Shown here one piece after another: positions 53,798-61,865 of a stretch of 64,000 bases of DNA. The stretch's first letter is position 1. The number at the start of each line of letters is the position of its first letter. The notes under the pieces are model-generated. The model had not been told where the DNA came from, did not search any database, and worked only from the letters and a program-made list of their open reading frames with translations. Position numbers and translations under genes: made by a program. The stretch is from Nostoc sp. TCL240-02 (lineage in GTDB: Bacteria > Cyanobacteriota > Cyanobacteriia > Cyanobacteriales > Nostocaceae): positions 2,542,501-2,606,500 of the forward strand of contig NZ_CP040094.1 in assembly GCF_013343235.1 (NCBI RefSeq). The letters are read 5' to 3'.

Positions 53798-54793
53798 ATG
53801 CAAAATTTGCCGAATTTTCGAGATTATTACGAGATTTTAGGAGTATCTAAAGACGCTTCTGGTGAGGAAATTAAAAAGGTTTATCGGCGTTTAGCAAGAC
53901 AATATCACCCCGATCTCAATCCGGGTAACAAAGAATCTGAGGAAAAATTTAAGGATATCGGCGAGGCTTATGAAGTCCTTTCAGACTCAGCAAAGCGATC
54001 GCAATACGACCAGTTTAGCCGCTACTGGAAGCAAAAAGGCTTTGCAGGCAACAAACAAACGCCAAAGGCTAAAACTTGGCAGAGTGGTGCTAGCGATCGC
54101 AACGGCAATCAAGACGTAGATCCAAGTCAATTCTCCGACTTTGAAAGCTTTATTAATCAAGTTATCGGTGTCAAAAATAAGAGTGGGGCCAGTAAGCCTA
54201 GTAATGACAATACTAGCGATCCGTTTCGTTCCCCCAGAACAAAAGTTGCCTATACAGTTAACACTCCACCTCGCACTACCCGCCGAGATATAGAAGCCAG
54301 ATTAACGCTACCACTAGAAAAAGCTTATCAAGGCGGTAATGAACGGATTCGTTTGGAAGATGGGCGATCGCTAGAAGTTAATATGCCACTAGGGATGGTG
54401 ACAGGTCAAACCATTCGTTTGCGAAACCAAGGTGTTGGTGGTGGCGATCTATACTTAAAAATTACCGTTGAGCCTCATCCATTATTTAAGCTAGAAGGTT
54501 TAAATATCCTTTGCCAAGTACCAGTTACTCCCAGCGAAGCAGTTTTAGGAGGACAGGTAGAAGCACCAACTTTGGATGGCCCAGTGAAAATGACCATTCC
54601 CCCAGGAGTTAGGTCTGGTCAAAAATTCCGACTAGGGAATAAAGGCTACCCCAGCGATGACGGTAAACGTGGCGATCAATTAGTAGAAATTCAAATAGTT
54701 ACCCCAAAAAATATTACTCAAGAAGAACAGGAATTGTACGAAAAGTTACGGCAAATTGAAACTTTTAAACCCCGTGCTGATTTAATACGTTAG
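53798..54793 (+). CDS. DnaJ-type cochaperone, type II (CbpA-like)
   Basis: A 331-residue J-protein. The J-domain is at residues 8-75 with the HPD motif in [10 protein letters not shown], stimulating DnaK ATPase. A linker rich in Gly, Ser and Asn follows, then the two DnaJ_C beta-barrels ([42 protein letters not shown]). There are no CxxCxGxG zinc fingers, hence type II. It lies 151 bp behind dnaK with a repeat-rich spacer (GGGGCAGGGAGCAGGG), so probably the functional partner in one transcription unit or close to it. Assignment is secure. Confidence 0.92.
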   Translation: MQNLPNFRDYYEILGVSKDASGEEIKKVYRRLARQYHPDLNPGNKESEEKFKDIGEAYEVLSDSAKRSQYDQFSRYWKQKGFAGNKQTPKAKTWQSGASDRNGNQDVDPSQFSDFESFINQVIGVKNKSGASKPSNDNTSDPFRSPRTKVAYTVNTPPRTTRRDIEARLTLPLEKAYQGGNERIRLEDGRSLEVNMPLGMVTGQTIRLRNQGVGGGDLYLKITVEPHPLFKLEGLNILCQVPVTPSEAVLGGQVEAPTLDGPVKMTIPPGVRSGQKFRLGNKGYPSDDGKRGDQLVEIQIVTPKNITQEEQELYEKLRQIETFKPRADLIR

Positions 54794-54848
54794 GGATAAA
54801 ATATCAATCTTAATGAGGCTATTGACCAGAACAAAGATTAATTTTTAA

Positions 54849-55151
54849 TTAGTCTTCGTCATCTTGAAAAATCGTTTCTATATCTTGTGAACCGTGCAAA
54901 ATACGTACAATTTCTATGCCTTCGTCTATTGGACGATAAAAAATTAAATAATTTTTTACCGGGAAACTTCGCAAAAAAGGAGCCACTTCATCTCGTAGCC
55001 TGCCCATTTTGGGGAATTTGGCCAGTTTTGGAAAGCTTTCTCGCAAAATATCAAAAAGTTTGTCAGCAGCTTTTAAATTATTTGGAGCAAGATATTTCCA
55101 TATATCCTCAATATCTTGCGCTGCTTGAGTAGAAATACGAAATCGACTCAT
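54849..55151 (-). CDS. ParE/RelE-superfamily toxin
   Basis: A 100-residue toxin of a type II toxin-antitoxin module. ParE-type signs: SRFRISTQAAQDIEDIWKYLAP (N-terminal helix hairpin) and FPKMGRLRDEVAPFLRSFPVKNYLIFYRP (beta strands), DIETIF end. ParE toxins poison gyrase; RelE relatives cut mRNA. The coding start overlaps the antitoxin end by 4 bp (ATGA, 55148-55151), the usual translational coupling. It is paralogous in pattern to the second toxin at 56908. The target is not established. Confidence 0.85.
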   Translation of the reverse strand: MSRFRISTQAAQDIEDIWKYLAPNNLKAADKLFDILRESFPKLAKFPKMGRLRDEVAPFLRSFPVKNYLIFYRPIDEGIEIVRILHGSQDIETIFQDDED

Positions 55152-55507
55152 ACAGAATCGCTGTTAGCCAAATTTTGCTGTCCTAGTGCTTTAATATTTG
55201 CAAAAAAAGCTGGAAGTGACTCGTCGTTATATTCAGTATACTGTCCACTATCGAGTTGCTTAATACCAATGTTAATCTTACTGCGTAATGCTTCTAACTT
55301 GAGTTTTTGCAGTTCTTCTTCAAGGCGCTGGAGTTCATCTATCATCTGTTGAAACGCTTGCGCTTCATGCACCACAACCTCAGCTTTCCCATTCACCGTT
55401 AGTACAATCGGAGACTTTGTTACCTTGATCCGTTCTAAGTAATCTTTGGCATTACGCTTAAAGTCGGTAAGAGTTTGAATATTTTCGAGATTAATTTTGA
55501 TCTGCAT
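55148..55507 (-). CDS. Phd/YefM-like antitoxin with ParD-like tail
   Basis: A 119-residue antitoxin upstream of the toxin gene. The N-terminal part (LTDFKRNAKDYLERIKVTKSPIVLTVNGKAEVVVHEAQAFQQMID) is a Phd/YefM-type fold that binds the operator and the toxin. The C-terminal segment LRSKINIGIKQLDSGQYTEYNDESLPAFF resembles the tails of ParD-type antitoxins. This makes it a possible mosaic antitoxin. Typical order antitoxin then toxin, with 4-bp overlap. Confidence 0.85.
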   Translation of the reverse strand: MQIKINLENIQTLTDFKRNAKDYLERIKVTKSPIVLTVNGKAEVVVHEAQAFQQMIDELQRLEEELQKLKLEALRSKINIGIKQLDSGQYTEYNDESLPAFFANIKALGQQNLANSDSV

Positions 55508-55604
55508 CGCATCTAATTAAATGCTTTATTAAGATATCTTATCAGATGCTAGACCTGCTGTGTCTTCTGCAATTCACAAAGGATTTAAAATATAAAAAAT
55601 ATCT

Positions 55605-56168
55605 TTGAGCAAAGTGACTCAAACAGCCGTGAATCAAAACAGGGCAATGCCACAAAGCAGTGAACCAACTTATTACTCCCTGCTAGGACTGCATCCCTCG
55701 GCATCAGTAATTGATATTCGTCGCGCTTATCGAGAACTGAGTAAACGCTATCATCCTGATACTACAGACTTGCCTACTGCGATCGCCACTGCCAAATTTC
55801 AGCAAATCAACGAAGCTTACGCCACCCTTAGCCATCCAGAACGGCGTTTAAGCTACGATTTAAAAATTGGCTATTCCCGCTTTGGAGTGATTCAACCACC
55901 CCCTGACTTGAATCATCCCGCCTCGCGTCATGACTGGTCAAAATCAGCTTACCTTGATGCTAGCGATCGCCCCTTATCATCTGGCGAAATTTTTGCTTTA
56001 TTTATGCTGGTGTTAACATTTGTAGGTTGTCTGTTGTTAGCAGTTGCCATTGGTTTAACTCGTGGTGATGCTGCTTTTCAAACCCGTTTGCTACAGTCAA
56101 CTCCCTCTGTACAACAGCAAATTAACCATGTATCACAACTAATTACCCTTATGGTAATTAAAAATTAA
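55605..56168 (+). CDS. membrane-anchored J-domain protein
   Basis: A 187-residue protein with a J-domain at residues about 20-85 (YYSLLGLHPSASVIDIRRAYRELSKRYHPDTTDLP, HPD present) and a transmembrane helix near 132-152 (IFALFMLVLTFVGCLLLAVAIGL). It probably recruits DnaK to a membrane. The start is TTG at 55605 (GTG at 55614 also possible). It is followed 31 bp later by the DUF3143 gene, an arrangement common in cyanobacteria. Substrate unknown. Confidence 0.82.
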   Translation: MSKVTQTAVNQNRAMPQSSEPTYYSLLGLHPSASVIDIRRAYRELSKRYHPDTTDLPTAIATAKFQQINEAYATLSHPERRLSYDLKIGYSRFGVIQPPPDLNHPASRHDWSKSAYLDASDRPLSSGEIFALFMLVLTFVGCLLLAVAIGLTRGDAAFQTRLLQSTPSVQQQINHVSQLITLMVIKN

Positions 56169-56199
56169 AAAATTTCCTAATCTAAAATCCCAAATTCCT

Positions 56200-56472
56200 A
56201 TGCCTCTTCTTCCCTCAGATACGCCCCTATATAATCATCCCCTACCACAAATTGAACAGTGGCTAAAAGACCAAGGTTGTAAACAAGACGAAACCCAGAG
56301 GCATTGCTGGCATGTGCAGCGGCCTAGTTGGCAAGCTGAACTATGGCTCGACGTTGAACAAATTGTAGTGCGATATGTCCAATCTGGGGAAAATGGACAA
56401 GATATCCAACGCTCATTCAAATATTCTCTCAGTCGTGATGATGTAGAACAAGCTGTGTTTTCTGGGCCATAA
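56200..56472 (+). CDS. DUF3143 protein
   Basis: A 90-residue cyanobacterial protein: DTPLYNHPLPQIEQWLKDQGCKQDETQRHCWHVQRPSWQAELWLDVEQIVVRYV is the DUF3143 core. It is soluble, lacks known motifs and is of unknown function. It is consistently linked to the J-domain gene upstream, so it may act with that chaperone system. Confidence 0.85.
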   Translation: MPLLPSDTPLYNHPLPQIEQWLKDQGCKQDETQRHCWHVQRPSWQAELWLDVEQIVVRYVQSGENGQDIQRSFKYSLSRDDVEQAVFSGP

Positions 56473-56499
56473 GGAAGAGTACAGTTGACCGTAAAAGTG

Positions 56500-56620
56500 C
56501 GTAGTTTACCGCAGTAGGCATCGTTAATCTTCTAAAGTAGGTGTAGCTGACAAAAGCACCCACCAAAAGCGTAGACGCGTAGCGGCTTGTCGATAGACAT
56601 CGCTTACAATTAAGTTACTC
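56500..56620. repeat. GTAGGCGT/GCGTAGACGCGTAGCGG repeat block
   Basis: Fragments GCGTAGACGCGTAGCGGCTTGTCG and ATAGACATCGCTT lie between DUF3143 and the ParD-like gene, the same dispersed-repeat style as at 4631-4660. Confidence 0.5.
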
Positions 56621-56638
56621 CTACTCCGACAAAAATCC

Positions 56639-56911
56639 ATGCAAATCGTTCTGCCACCTGAAGTAGAAGCCCTAGTTCAACGCCAACTCACTAGCGGTAA
56701 GTATCAGAACGCGATCGCAGTTATTCTTGCAGGCATAAAGCTCCTGGAACAGCAAGAAGACAACTATCAAGGACGATTGCAAGACCTACAACAAGAAGCG
56801 CGGATTGGGTGGGAAGCGTCCGAGCGGGGCGAAGTTGTTGATGGTTCGGCTGCAATGGATCAAATTCGTGCCAATGTGCGGTCGCGCTACGGTGTTTCAG
56901 ACAAAGCATGA
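56639..56911 (+). CDS. ParD-like antitoxin
   Basis: A 90-residue antitoxin of the CopG/ParD type. MQIVLPPEVEALVQRQLTSGKYQNAIAVILAGIKLLEQQED shows the ribbon-helix-helix-like N-terminus that binds its own operator. RIGWEASERGEVVDGSAAMDQIRANVRSRYG is the toxin-binding end. It overlaps the ParE-like gene by 4 bp (56908-56911). Confidence 0.87.
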   Translation: MQIVLPPEVEALVQRQLTSGKYQNAIAVILAGIKLLEQQEDNYQGRLQDLQQEARIGWEASERGEVVDGSAAMDQIRANVRSRYGVSDKA

Positions 56912-57216
56912 CCTCACAATTTCGCCTTACCAAACCGGCAATTCAAGACATTGAGCAGATAGTGGATTACATTGCTAGACAATCTGGCTTGGCTCAGTCT
57001 GAGGGTTTTCTGAGTAAGCTGGATGCGAAATTCGCCAAAATTGCTCAGTTCCCTGGTATCGGACGACTGCGTGATGAAATTTTACCCGGTATCCGTAGCC
57101 TCTCAATAGAAAATTACCTCATCCTCTACATGCCCATAGGGCAAGATGTGGAGATTTTTCGTGTTGTCAGTGGCTATCGAGATATCAAAGCCCTATTCGA
57201 TGACTCTGATTCTTGA
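56908..57216 (+). CDS. ParE-like toxin
   Basis: A 102-residue toxin: FRLTKPAIQDIEQIVDYIARQSGLAQSEGFLSKLDAKFAKIAQFPGIGRLRDEILPGIRSLSIENYLILYMPIG is the ParE fold. It is a close relative of the toxin at 54849, sharing FP-x-(M/I)GRLRDE, (S/F)P-(V/I)-x-NYLI-(F/L)-Y and DI-(E/K) positions, but is paired with a different antitoxin class. Confidence 0.88.
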   Translation: MTSQFRLTKPAIQDIEQIVDYIARQSGLAQSEGFLSKLDAKFAKIAQFPGIGRLRDEILPGIRSLSIENYLILYMPIGQDVEIFRVVSGYRDIKALFDDSDS

Positions 57217-57325
57217 TACTCCTTCTCCTTCTGAACATTAATTCTCTCCCTTGGTTAACAAGCCTCGTGGTTATCTCCACCCAACCCACTGAGGCGGAAA
57301 TTGGCGGTTGGGTTTTATTATAAAT

Positions 57326-58075
57326 TTATACTTTCCCAAATCGCCGCTCCCGTTGTTGGTAGGCACACAAGGCGCGGTGAAACTCGGCTCGGTCAAAATC
57401 GGGCCAGAGAGCATCAGTAATGTAAATTTCTCCATAAGCCATTTGCCAGAGAAGGAAATTTGAGAGGCGCATTTCTCCACTGGTGCGGATTAACAAATCT
57501 GGGTCAGTGATTCCTGCTGTATACAAGTGGCTCTCAAACACCTGCTCATTAATTTCATCGGGTTGTAGCAGACCTTGCTGAACTTGTTTTGCGATCGCCT
57601 GACAAGCTTGTAAAATTTCCTGCCGTCCGCCATAATTAGTTGCCACTGAAAACCGGATACCGCGATTATCCTTGGTTTCTTCCATTGAACGGGATATTTC
57701 TTGTTGGAGCGATCGTGGCAAAGCCTGCAAATTTCCGACAAACTTAATTTGAACATTCTCTTCGACCATTTCCCGCAGTTCTTGGCGCAAAACTCTTTGA
57801 AACAGAGTCATCAAAAAATCCACTTCTTCCTGCGGTCTTTTCCAGTTCTCCGTTGAAAAAGCATAAGCTGTCAGCGCCTGAATTCCCCAATCCTGACAAC
57901 AGCGGAGTAAATCCTTAAGAGCATCTACTCCTCGCTTATGACCCATAATTCGGGGTAGACCCTGACGTTTAGCCCATCGACCATTGCCATCCATAATTAC
58001 CGCGACGTGCTGCGGCAATAGTTCTCGTTTTAAATCAGTAGGCAAATCTTGCAGTTTAGTTTGTTGTGCTGTCAT
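57326..58075 (-). CDS. uppS: undecaprenyl diphosphate synthase
   Basis: Cis-prenyltransferase that makes the C55 lipid carrier for peptidoglycan and polysaccharides in the cytoplasm/membrane. Motifs: [26 protein letters not shown] (Asp29 binding FPP-Mg), [49 protein letters not shown] and [15 protein letters not shown]. 249 residues is normal. It overlaps cdaA by 4 bp (58072-58075), which means they are translationally coupled. Other reads of the stretch were rejected. Confidence 0.96.
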   Translation of the reverse strand: MTAQQTKLQDLPTDLKRELLPQHVAVIMDGNGRWAKRQGLPRIMGHKRGVDALKDLLRCCQDWGIQALTAYAFSTENWKRPQEEVDFLMTLFQRVLRQELREMVEENVQIKFVGNLQALPRSLQQEISRSMEETKDNRGIRFSVATNYGGRQEILQACQAIAKQVQQGLLQPDEINEQVFESHLYTAGITDPDLLIRTSGEMRLSNFLLWQMAYGEIYITDALWPDFDRAEFHRALCAYQQRERRFGKV

Positions 58076-58995
58076 TTTTTATCTCGAGAAGCGGTCGATG
58101 GTAATCCGAGTAAACGTGAAACCAGTGCTAGTGTCTTCCCACCTATCCGACGAACAAAACTCAACAGACCAGGAGCAACAGCTTCCCTATCCACGGTTGG
58201 TGACAAAAGAGCCTCTAATGACTCTTTTAGTTTCTTAATCGTCAGTGGTCTATTTAGAGTTCCCCGTTCCGCTAAAGAAATGGAACCCGTTTCTTCAGAT
58301 ACAACGACACAAATGCAATTTTCGACCCGCTCAGTAATTCCCATTGCCGCCCGGTGGCGTGTTCCCAACTGGCGCGAGGCTGTGCGTCCCGAAAGTGGTA
58401 AAATTATACCCGATGATACGATCCGTGAGCCACGGATTAATGTCGCTCCATCGTGTAACAAAGTTTTCGGCTGAAAAATTGTCTGGATTAGTTCTTTAGA
58501 AACCTCCGCATTTAGCTTTACTCCTGGCACAGAAAAATCTCGCTCATCAATTGGCCCTGTGGTTTCCACAATTAGTAAAGCTCCAATCCGGTTTTTTGAC
58601 AATTCTTTAACAGCCTCAACAATTTCATCAATTACACTATCAGATTTGGGGATTGCCAGACGGTCGGGTTGAAACAACTGGCGGAATTCGCCACGCCCCA
58701 ATTGCTCCAAAAACCGCCGAAACTCTGACTGTAAAGCAACTGCCATCGCTACAGCACAACCAATCACCAACTTTTCTAGTACAAAACTTAGCAGAGGTAG
58801 TCCTAATCTGCCACTTAGTGCTGAGGCTAGCATTAAGATAATGAATCCCCGCACCATCCACAGTGTTCGGCGCTCACTAATAATAACTAGTATCATGTAA
58901 GTCAGCGCCAGCACTAACACAATATCCAGAGTCCCAAGCAGCAAGGACTGTGACCACCCCAGGTTTATCAGCCATTGCTTCCACCAATCTCTCAT
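58072..58995 (-). CDS. cdaA: diadenylate cyclase CdaA
   Basis: Makes the second messenger c-di-AMP from two ATP. The DisA_N catalytic domain shows the DGA motif (182-184 in [14 protein letters not shown]) and RHR (213-215 in [12 protein letters not shown]). Three transmembrane helices occupy residues about 18-90 ([56 protein letters not shown]). The C-terminus after residue 260 is an extension. In the family c-di-AMP controls potassium uptake and osmotic balance. It is translationally coupled with uppS. Confidence 0.95.
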   Translation of the reverse strand: MRDWWKQWLINLGWSQSLLLGTLDIVLVLALTYMILVIISERRTLWMVRGFIILMLASALSGRLGLPLLSFVLEKLVIGCAVAMAVALQSEFRRFLEQLGRGEFRQLFQPDRLAIPKSDSVIDEIVEAVKELSKNRIGALLIVETTGPIDERDFSVPGVKLNAEVSKELIQTIFQPKTLLHDGATLIRGSRIVSSGIILPLSGRTASRQLGTRHRAAMGITERVENCICVVVSEETGSISLAERGTLNRPLTIKKLKESLEALLSPTVDREAVAPGLLSFVRRIGGKTLALVSRLLGLPSTASRDKK

Positions 58996-59030
58996 GACAT
59001 CTGGATTACACTTTTGCCTCTAATTACAGT

Positions 59031-59340
59031 TAGTCATTTGTCATTTGTCATTTGTTATTAAACCGCGTCTACTGTGAAAACCGTAGTTTTTTGTAATGAG
59101 GCTAAAGCTCAAAACTCAAGCCACGACAGAATAATATACTCTCTTCAAAAACTCTAGGTTTCAAAATAGACGGGGTTTAGCTCCTAGCTAATGACCCTTA
59201 CGGGTGACGCTCCTGCGTTGCTACCGCTTTGCTAGCGCCAGTCACTCATGGGGGAAACCCCCTTCTCTACGAGACGCTTTGCGAAGGCGCTAGCCTCTCC
59301 CTTTGGGAGAAGACCGTGCTGGCTCACCAATGACCAAGGA
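59031..59340. repeat. repeat cluster between cdaA and lysA
   Basis: The spacer is framed by TAGTCAT/TTGTCAT heptamers (59031-59058) and the inverted CAATGAC-CAAGGAC-TAATGAC units near 59328-59348. Inside are hairpin pairs GACCCTTACGGGTG, CATGGGGGAAACCCCC, GAGACGCTTTGCGAAGGCG and CTCTCCCTTTGGGAGA. The last heptamer supplies the end codons and stop of lysA. No gene was seen in this roughly 345-bp gap. Confidence 0.7.
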
Positions 59341-60810
59341 CTAATGACTATTTTTTAGCCTTTCTGGTAGGCTATCTTGTCGAATTAAGTCTTGATAAGT
59401 TTCACGTTGCAAAATTAAATTCGCTTCGCCATTCGCCACCACAACTGCTGCCGGTCGGGGCAAGCGGTTGTAGTTAGATGCCATACTGTAATTGTACGCA
59501 CCAGTTCCCATAACTACGAGAATATCTCCTGGTTCAGTCTTTGGGAGTAGTGCATTTTTAATCAGAATATCTCCTGATTCGCAATGTTTACCAGCAATTG
59601 TGACTGTTTGAGTTAAAGGAGAAGACATTTTATTGGCAACTACTGCCCGATAAACTGATTGGTAAGTAATCGGGCGAGGATTATCGGACATTCCCCCATC
59701 GATCGCTACGTAGGTACGAATTTCTGGAATAACTTTGGATGAACCAATAGTATAAGCAGTGATGCAAGCTGTGGCAATTAGCGATCGCCCTGGTTCACTC
59801 AGTAATTTCGGCAAAGGCAGATTTTCGACCGCACAGGCTTCTTGGACAACTTCACAAATTGCCTTCACCCACTCTTCAATGCTGGGGGGATCGTCTGATT
59901 CTGTATACTTAATTCCCAAACCACCACCAACATTTAACTCTGTAATATTTAAACCATACTTCCCCGCATCCCGTAGCCACTGCACCATGACAGCAGCCAA
60001 ATCTTGATGCGGTTGGCGCTCAAAAATTTGGGAACCAATATGAGCGTGTACCCCAACGCAGTCAAGGGTGGGTTGTTGACTGACAAAGGTAAACACTTCA
60101 TCTAAATCGTTGGGATCAAAGCCGAATTTGCTATCTAAGTGTCCCGTGCGAATATATTCGTGAGTGTGGCATTCAATACCGGGAGTTAGACGTAGCATGA
60201 TACGTATAGGCAGAGGGAATGAGGTAACATTTTCTCCCCCTGCTCCCCTGCTCCCCCGGTTACTGAGCGTAGTCGAAGTATGCTCCCCTGCTATTTCCAC
60301 AAGAGTACGCAACTCATACCAGTTATCCGCCACAATGGTGACACCAGACTTGATCGCTAAAATTAATTCTTCACGAGACTTATTATTGCCGTGGAGGTAG
60401 ATTTTATTGGGACTAACACCCGCTTGTAGGGCGGTGTAAAGTTCACCCCCAGAAACTACATCGATTCCTAAACCTTCAGACGCTGCGATCGCACAAACTG
60501 CTAAACAATTCCAAGCTTTTGAGGCGTACAATACTTGAGATTCGCCCTTGTAATACTGCTTGAAAGCATCTCGGTATTGCTGACAAGCTGAACGCAGGGT
60601 TTCTTCATCTAAAATATATAAAGGTGAACCAAATTGCTTAACTAGGGTTGTGACATCACATCCACCAATTTCTAGGGAGTCATGATTATGAACTCTAGCA
60701 GTTAGGGGTAAAAGTTCCTGATTAGGCGAGAGATTTGGGTTAGTGTCGCGCCTTTGAGGTAAATACTGACTTCCAGAATGTTGAACCCCAGTGGGGTGAG
60801 TCGATACCAT
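59341..60810 (-). CDS. lysA: diaminopimelate decarboxylase
   Basis: PLP enzyme making lysine from meso-diaminopimelate in the cytoplasm. Signs: YASKAWNCLAV (Schiff-base Lys98), CVGVHAHIGSQIFE, NVGGGLGIKYTESD, LSEPGRSLIATACIT, ESGDILIKNALLP and YNYSMASNYNRLPRPAAV. 489 residues is long; residues about 177-200 (HTSTTLSNRG...SFPLP) are encoded by repeat DNA (60211-60282), inserted before PIRIMLRLTPGIECHTHEYIRTGHLDSKFGF. The last codons and stop lie in the heptamer repeat downstream. Confidence 0.95.
   Translation of the reverse strand: MVSTHPTGVQHSGSQYLPQRRDTNPNLSPNQELLPLTARVHNHDSLEIGGCDVTTLVKQFGSPLYILDEETLRSACQQYRDAFKQYYKGESQVLYASKAWNCLAVCAIAASEGLGIDVVSGGELYTALQAGVSPNKIYLHGNNKSREELILAIKSGVTIVADNWYELRTLVEIAGEHTSTTLSNRGSRGAGGENVTSFPLPIRIMLRLTPGIECHTHEYIRTGHLDSKFGFDPNDLDEVFTFVSQQPTLDCVGVHAHIGSQIFERQPHQDLAAVMVQWLRDAGKYGLNITELNVGGGLGIKYTESDDPPSIEEWVKAICEVVQEACAVENLPLPKLLSEPGRSLIATACITAYTIGSSKVIPEIRTYVAIDGGMSDNPRPITYQSVYRAVVANKMSSPLTQTVTIAGKHCESGDILIKNALLPKTEPGDILVVMGTGAYNYSMASNYNRLPRPAAVVVANGEANLILQRETYQDLIRQDSLPERLKNSH
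60211..60282. repeat. repeat insertion in lysA
   Basis: Contains CTCCCCTGCTCCCC-type units and GGTTACTGAGCGTAGTCGAAG, both standard repeat units of this genome type. It is read in frame as about 24 extra residues. Confidence 0.65.
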
Positions 60811-60902
60811 AAATATAAAAGTTGTCCTTGTTCAAATTACGGGCTTTGAGTTCGTCTCCCGATTCCCAGTTTACAAAGGGTTTGTAATCTTATTCAATAA
60901 AT

Positions 60903-61454
60903 GTGATCTCATTAGACTTAGAAATTAAATTACTGACACCAGATAATCTCAGTGCAATTCTAGAACTAGATCAAGCCTGTTTTGGCGGACTTTGGACGAT
61001 GGAAGGCTACAAACGAGAATTGGATAGCCCCAACAGCGATTTACTCGGTTTATTTTCCCCATTCTCCAACGTTAGTTTGTTAGGAATGGGTTGCTTTTGG
61101 TCAATTTTAGAGGAAGCCCACATTACAATTTTGGCGGTTCATCCCCAATATCACCGTCAAGGTTTGGGTGCGGCTTTACTATATTCACTCCTTAAGACAG
61201 CTTGCGATCGCGGAATGGAGCGAGCTACCCTCGAAGTCCGAGCTTCCAACTTGGCAGCAATATCTTTATATCAAAAATTTGGCTTTAAAACAGCCGGACG
61301 GCGGCGGGGTTACTACCAAGATAACGGTGAGGATGCGCTAATCCTTTGGCTCCCCGATTTACAACACTCCAAATTTCAAACAACTTTAGACCAGTGGTAT
61401 GCCACAATCAGCGATCGCCTTAGCAAATCCTCTTGGCACTTACTTTTTAAGTAG
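60903..61454 (+). CDS. rimI: ribosomal protein S18-alanine N-acetyltransferase
   Basis: GNAT acetyltransferase (183 residues) that acetylates the N-terminal Ala of ribosomal protein S18. LAVHPQYHRQGLGAALLYSLLKTA is the acetyl-CoA binding R/Q-x-x-G-x-G/A motif, and ATLEVRASNLAAISLYQKFGFKTAGRRRGYYQDNGEDALIL is the RimI-type C-terminal signature. A small N-terminal helix-strand (TPDNLSAILELDQACFG) is conserved. It is divergent from lysA, with 92 bp between, and is upstream of clpC. Confidence 0.9.
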   Translation: MISLDLEIKLLTPDNLSAILELDQACFGGLWTMEGYKRELDSPNSDLLGLFSPFSNVSLLGMGCFWSILEEAHITILAVHPQYHRQGLGAALLYSLLKTACDRGMERATLEVRASNLAAISLYQKFGFKTAGRRRGYYQDNGEDALILWLPDLQHSKFQTTLDQWYATISDRLSKSSWHLLFK

Positions 61455-61865
61455 TTGGAATTAAAGGCTTGCGATCAGCTTCAGCAAGAAAAGCAACTTT
61501 GCTGCACTTAATTAGATTTAAATATTCTATAAATAATGAATAAGCTATAAGAAAAACATATTTAACTTTTCTATGCTTGATATTTACAAGTGTATATGGT
61601 ATATGTAGATGTTTGGGATTAAGTGAAAAAACTCTCAATATAAGCAGTCAGCTATTTGTAATAAATCTCAAAAAGTCCCAAAAACGCTGGTGAACTAAAG
61701 CTCCTCAGTACACTAGCCAAATAAAAGCAGTCAATAGTTAACAATTAGCCCATCAACTAAAGTCATAGCTTCAGGATGTCTATAATCTGTTATACAGGCA
61801 TCCAAAAGCTTTGCCTGTGCTAAAATCAGCATACCGGCACGACCGCAGGTGATGGGAAAAATGCC
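61455..61865. promoter_or_regulatory. upstream region of clpC
   Basis: A 411-bp gap, AT-rich in the first part, without a convincing gene. The last 130 bp before the ATG probably hold the clpC promoter and leader; GGGAAAAATG lies near the start codon. I cannot assign specific boxes. Confidence 0.45.

Noticed and set aside
57490..57756. 88-codon frame in the uppS region
   Set aside because: Out-of-frame shadow of uppS with no independent support.
61447..61638. 63-codon minus-strand frame between rimI and clpC
   Set aside because: Chance frame in AT-rich DNA, no family, no ribosome site.
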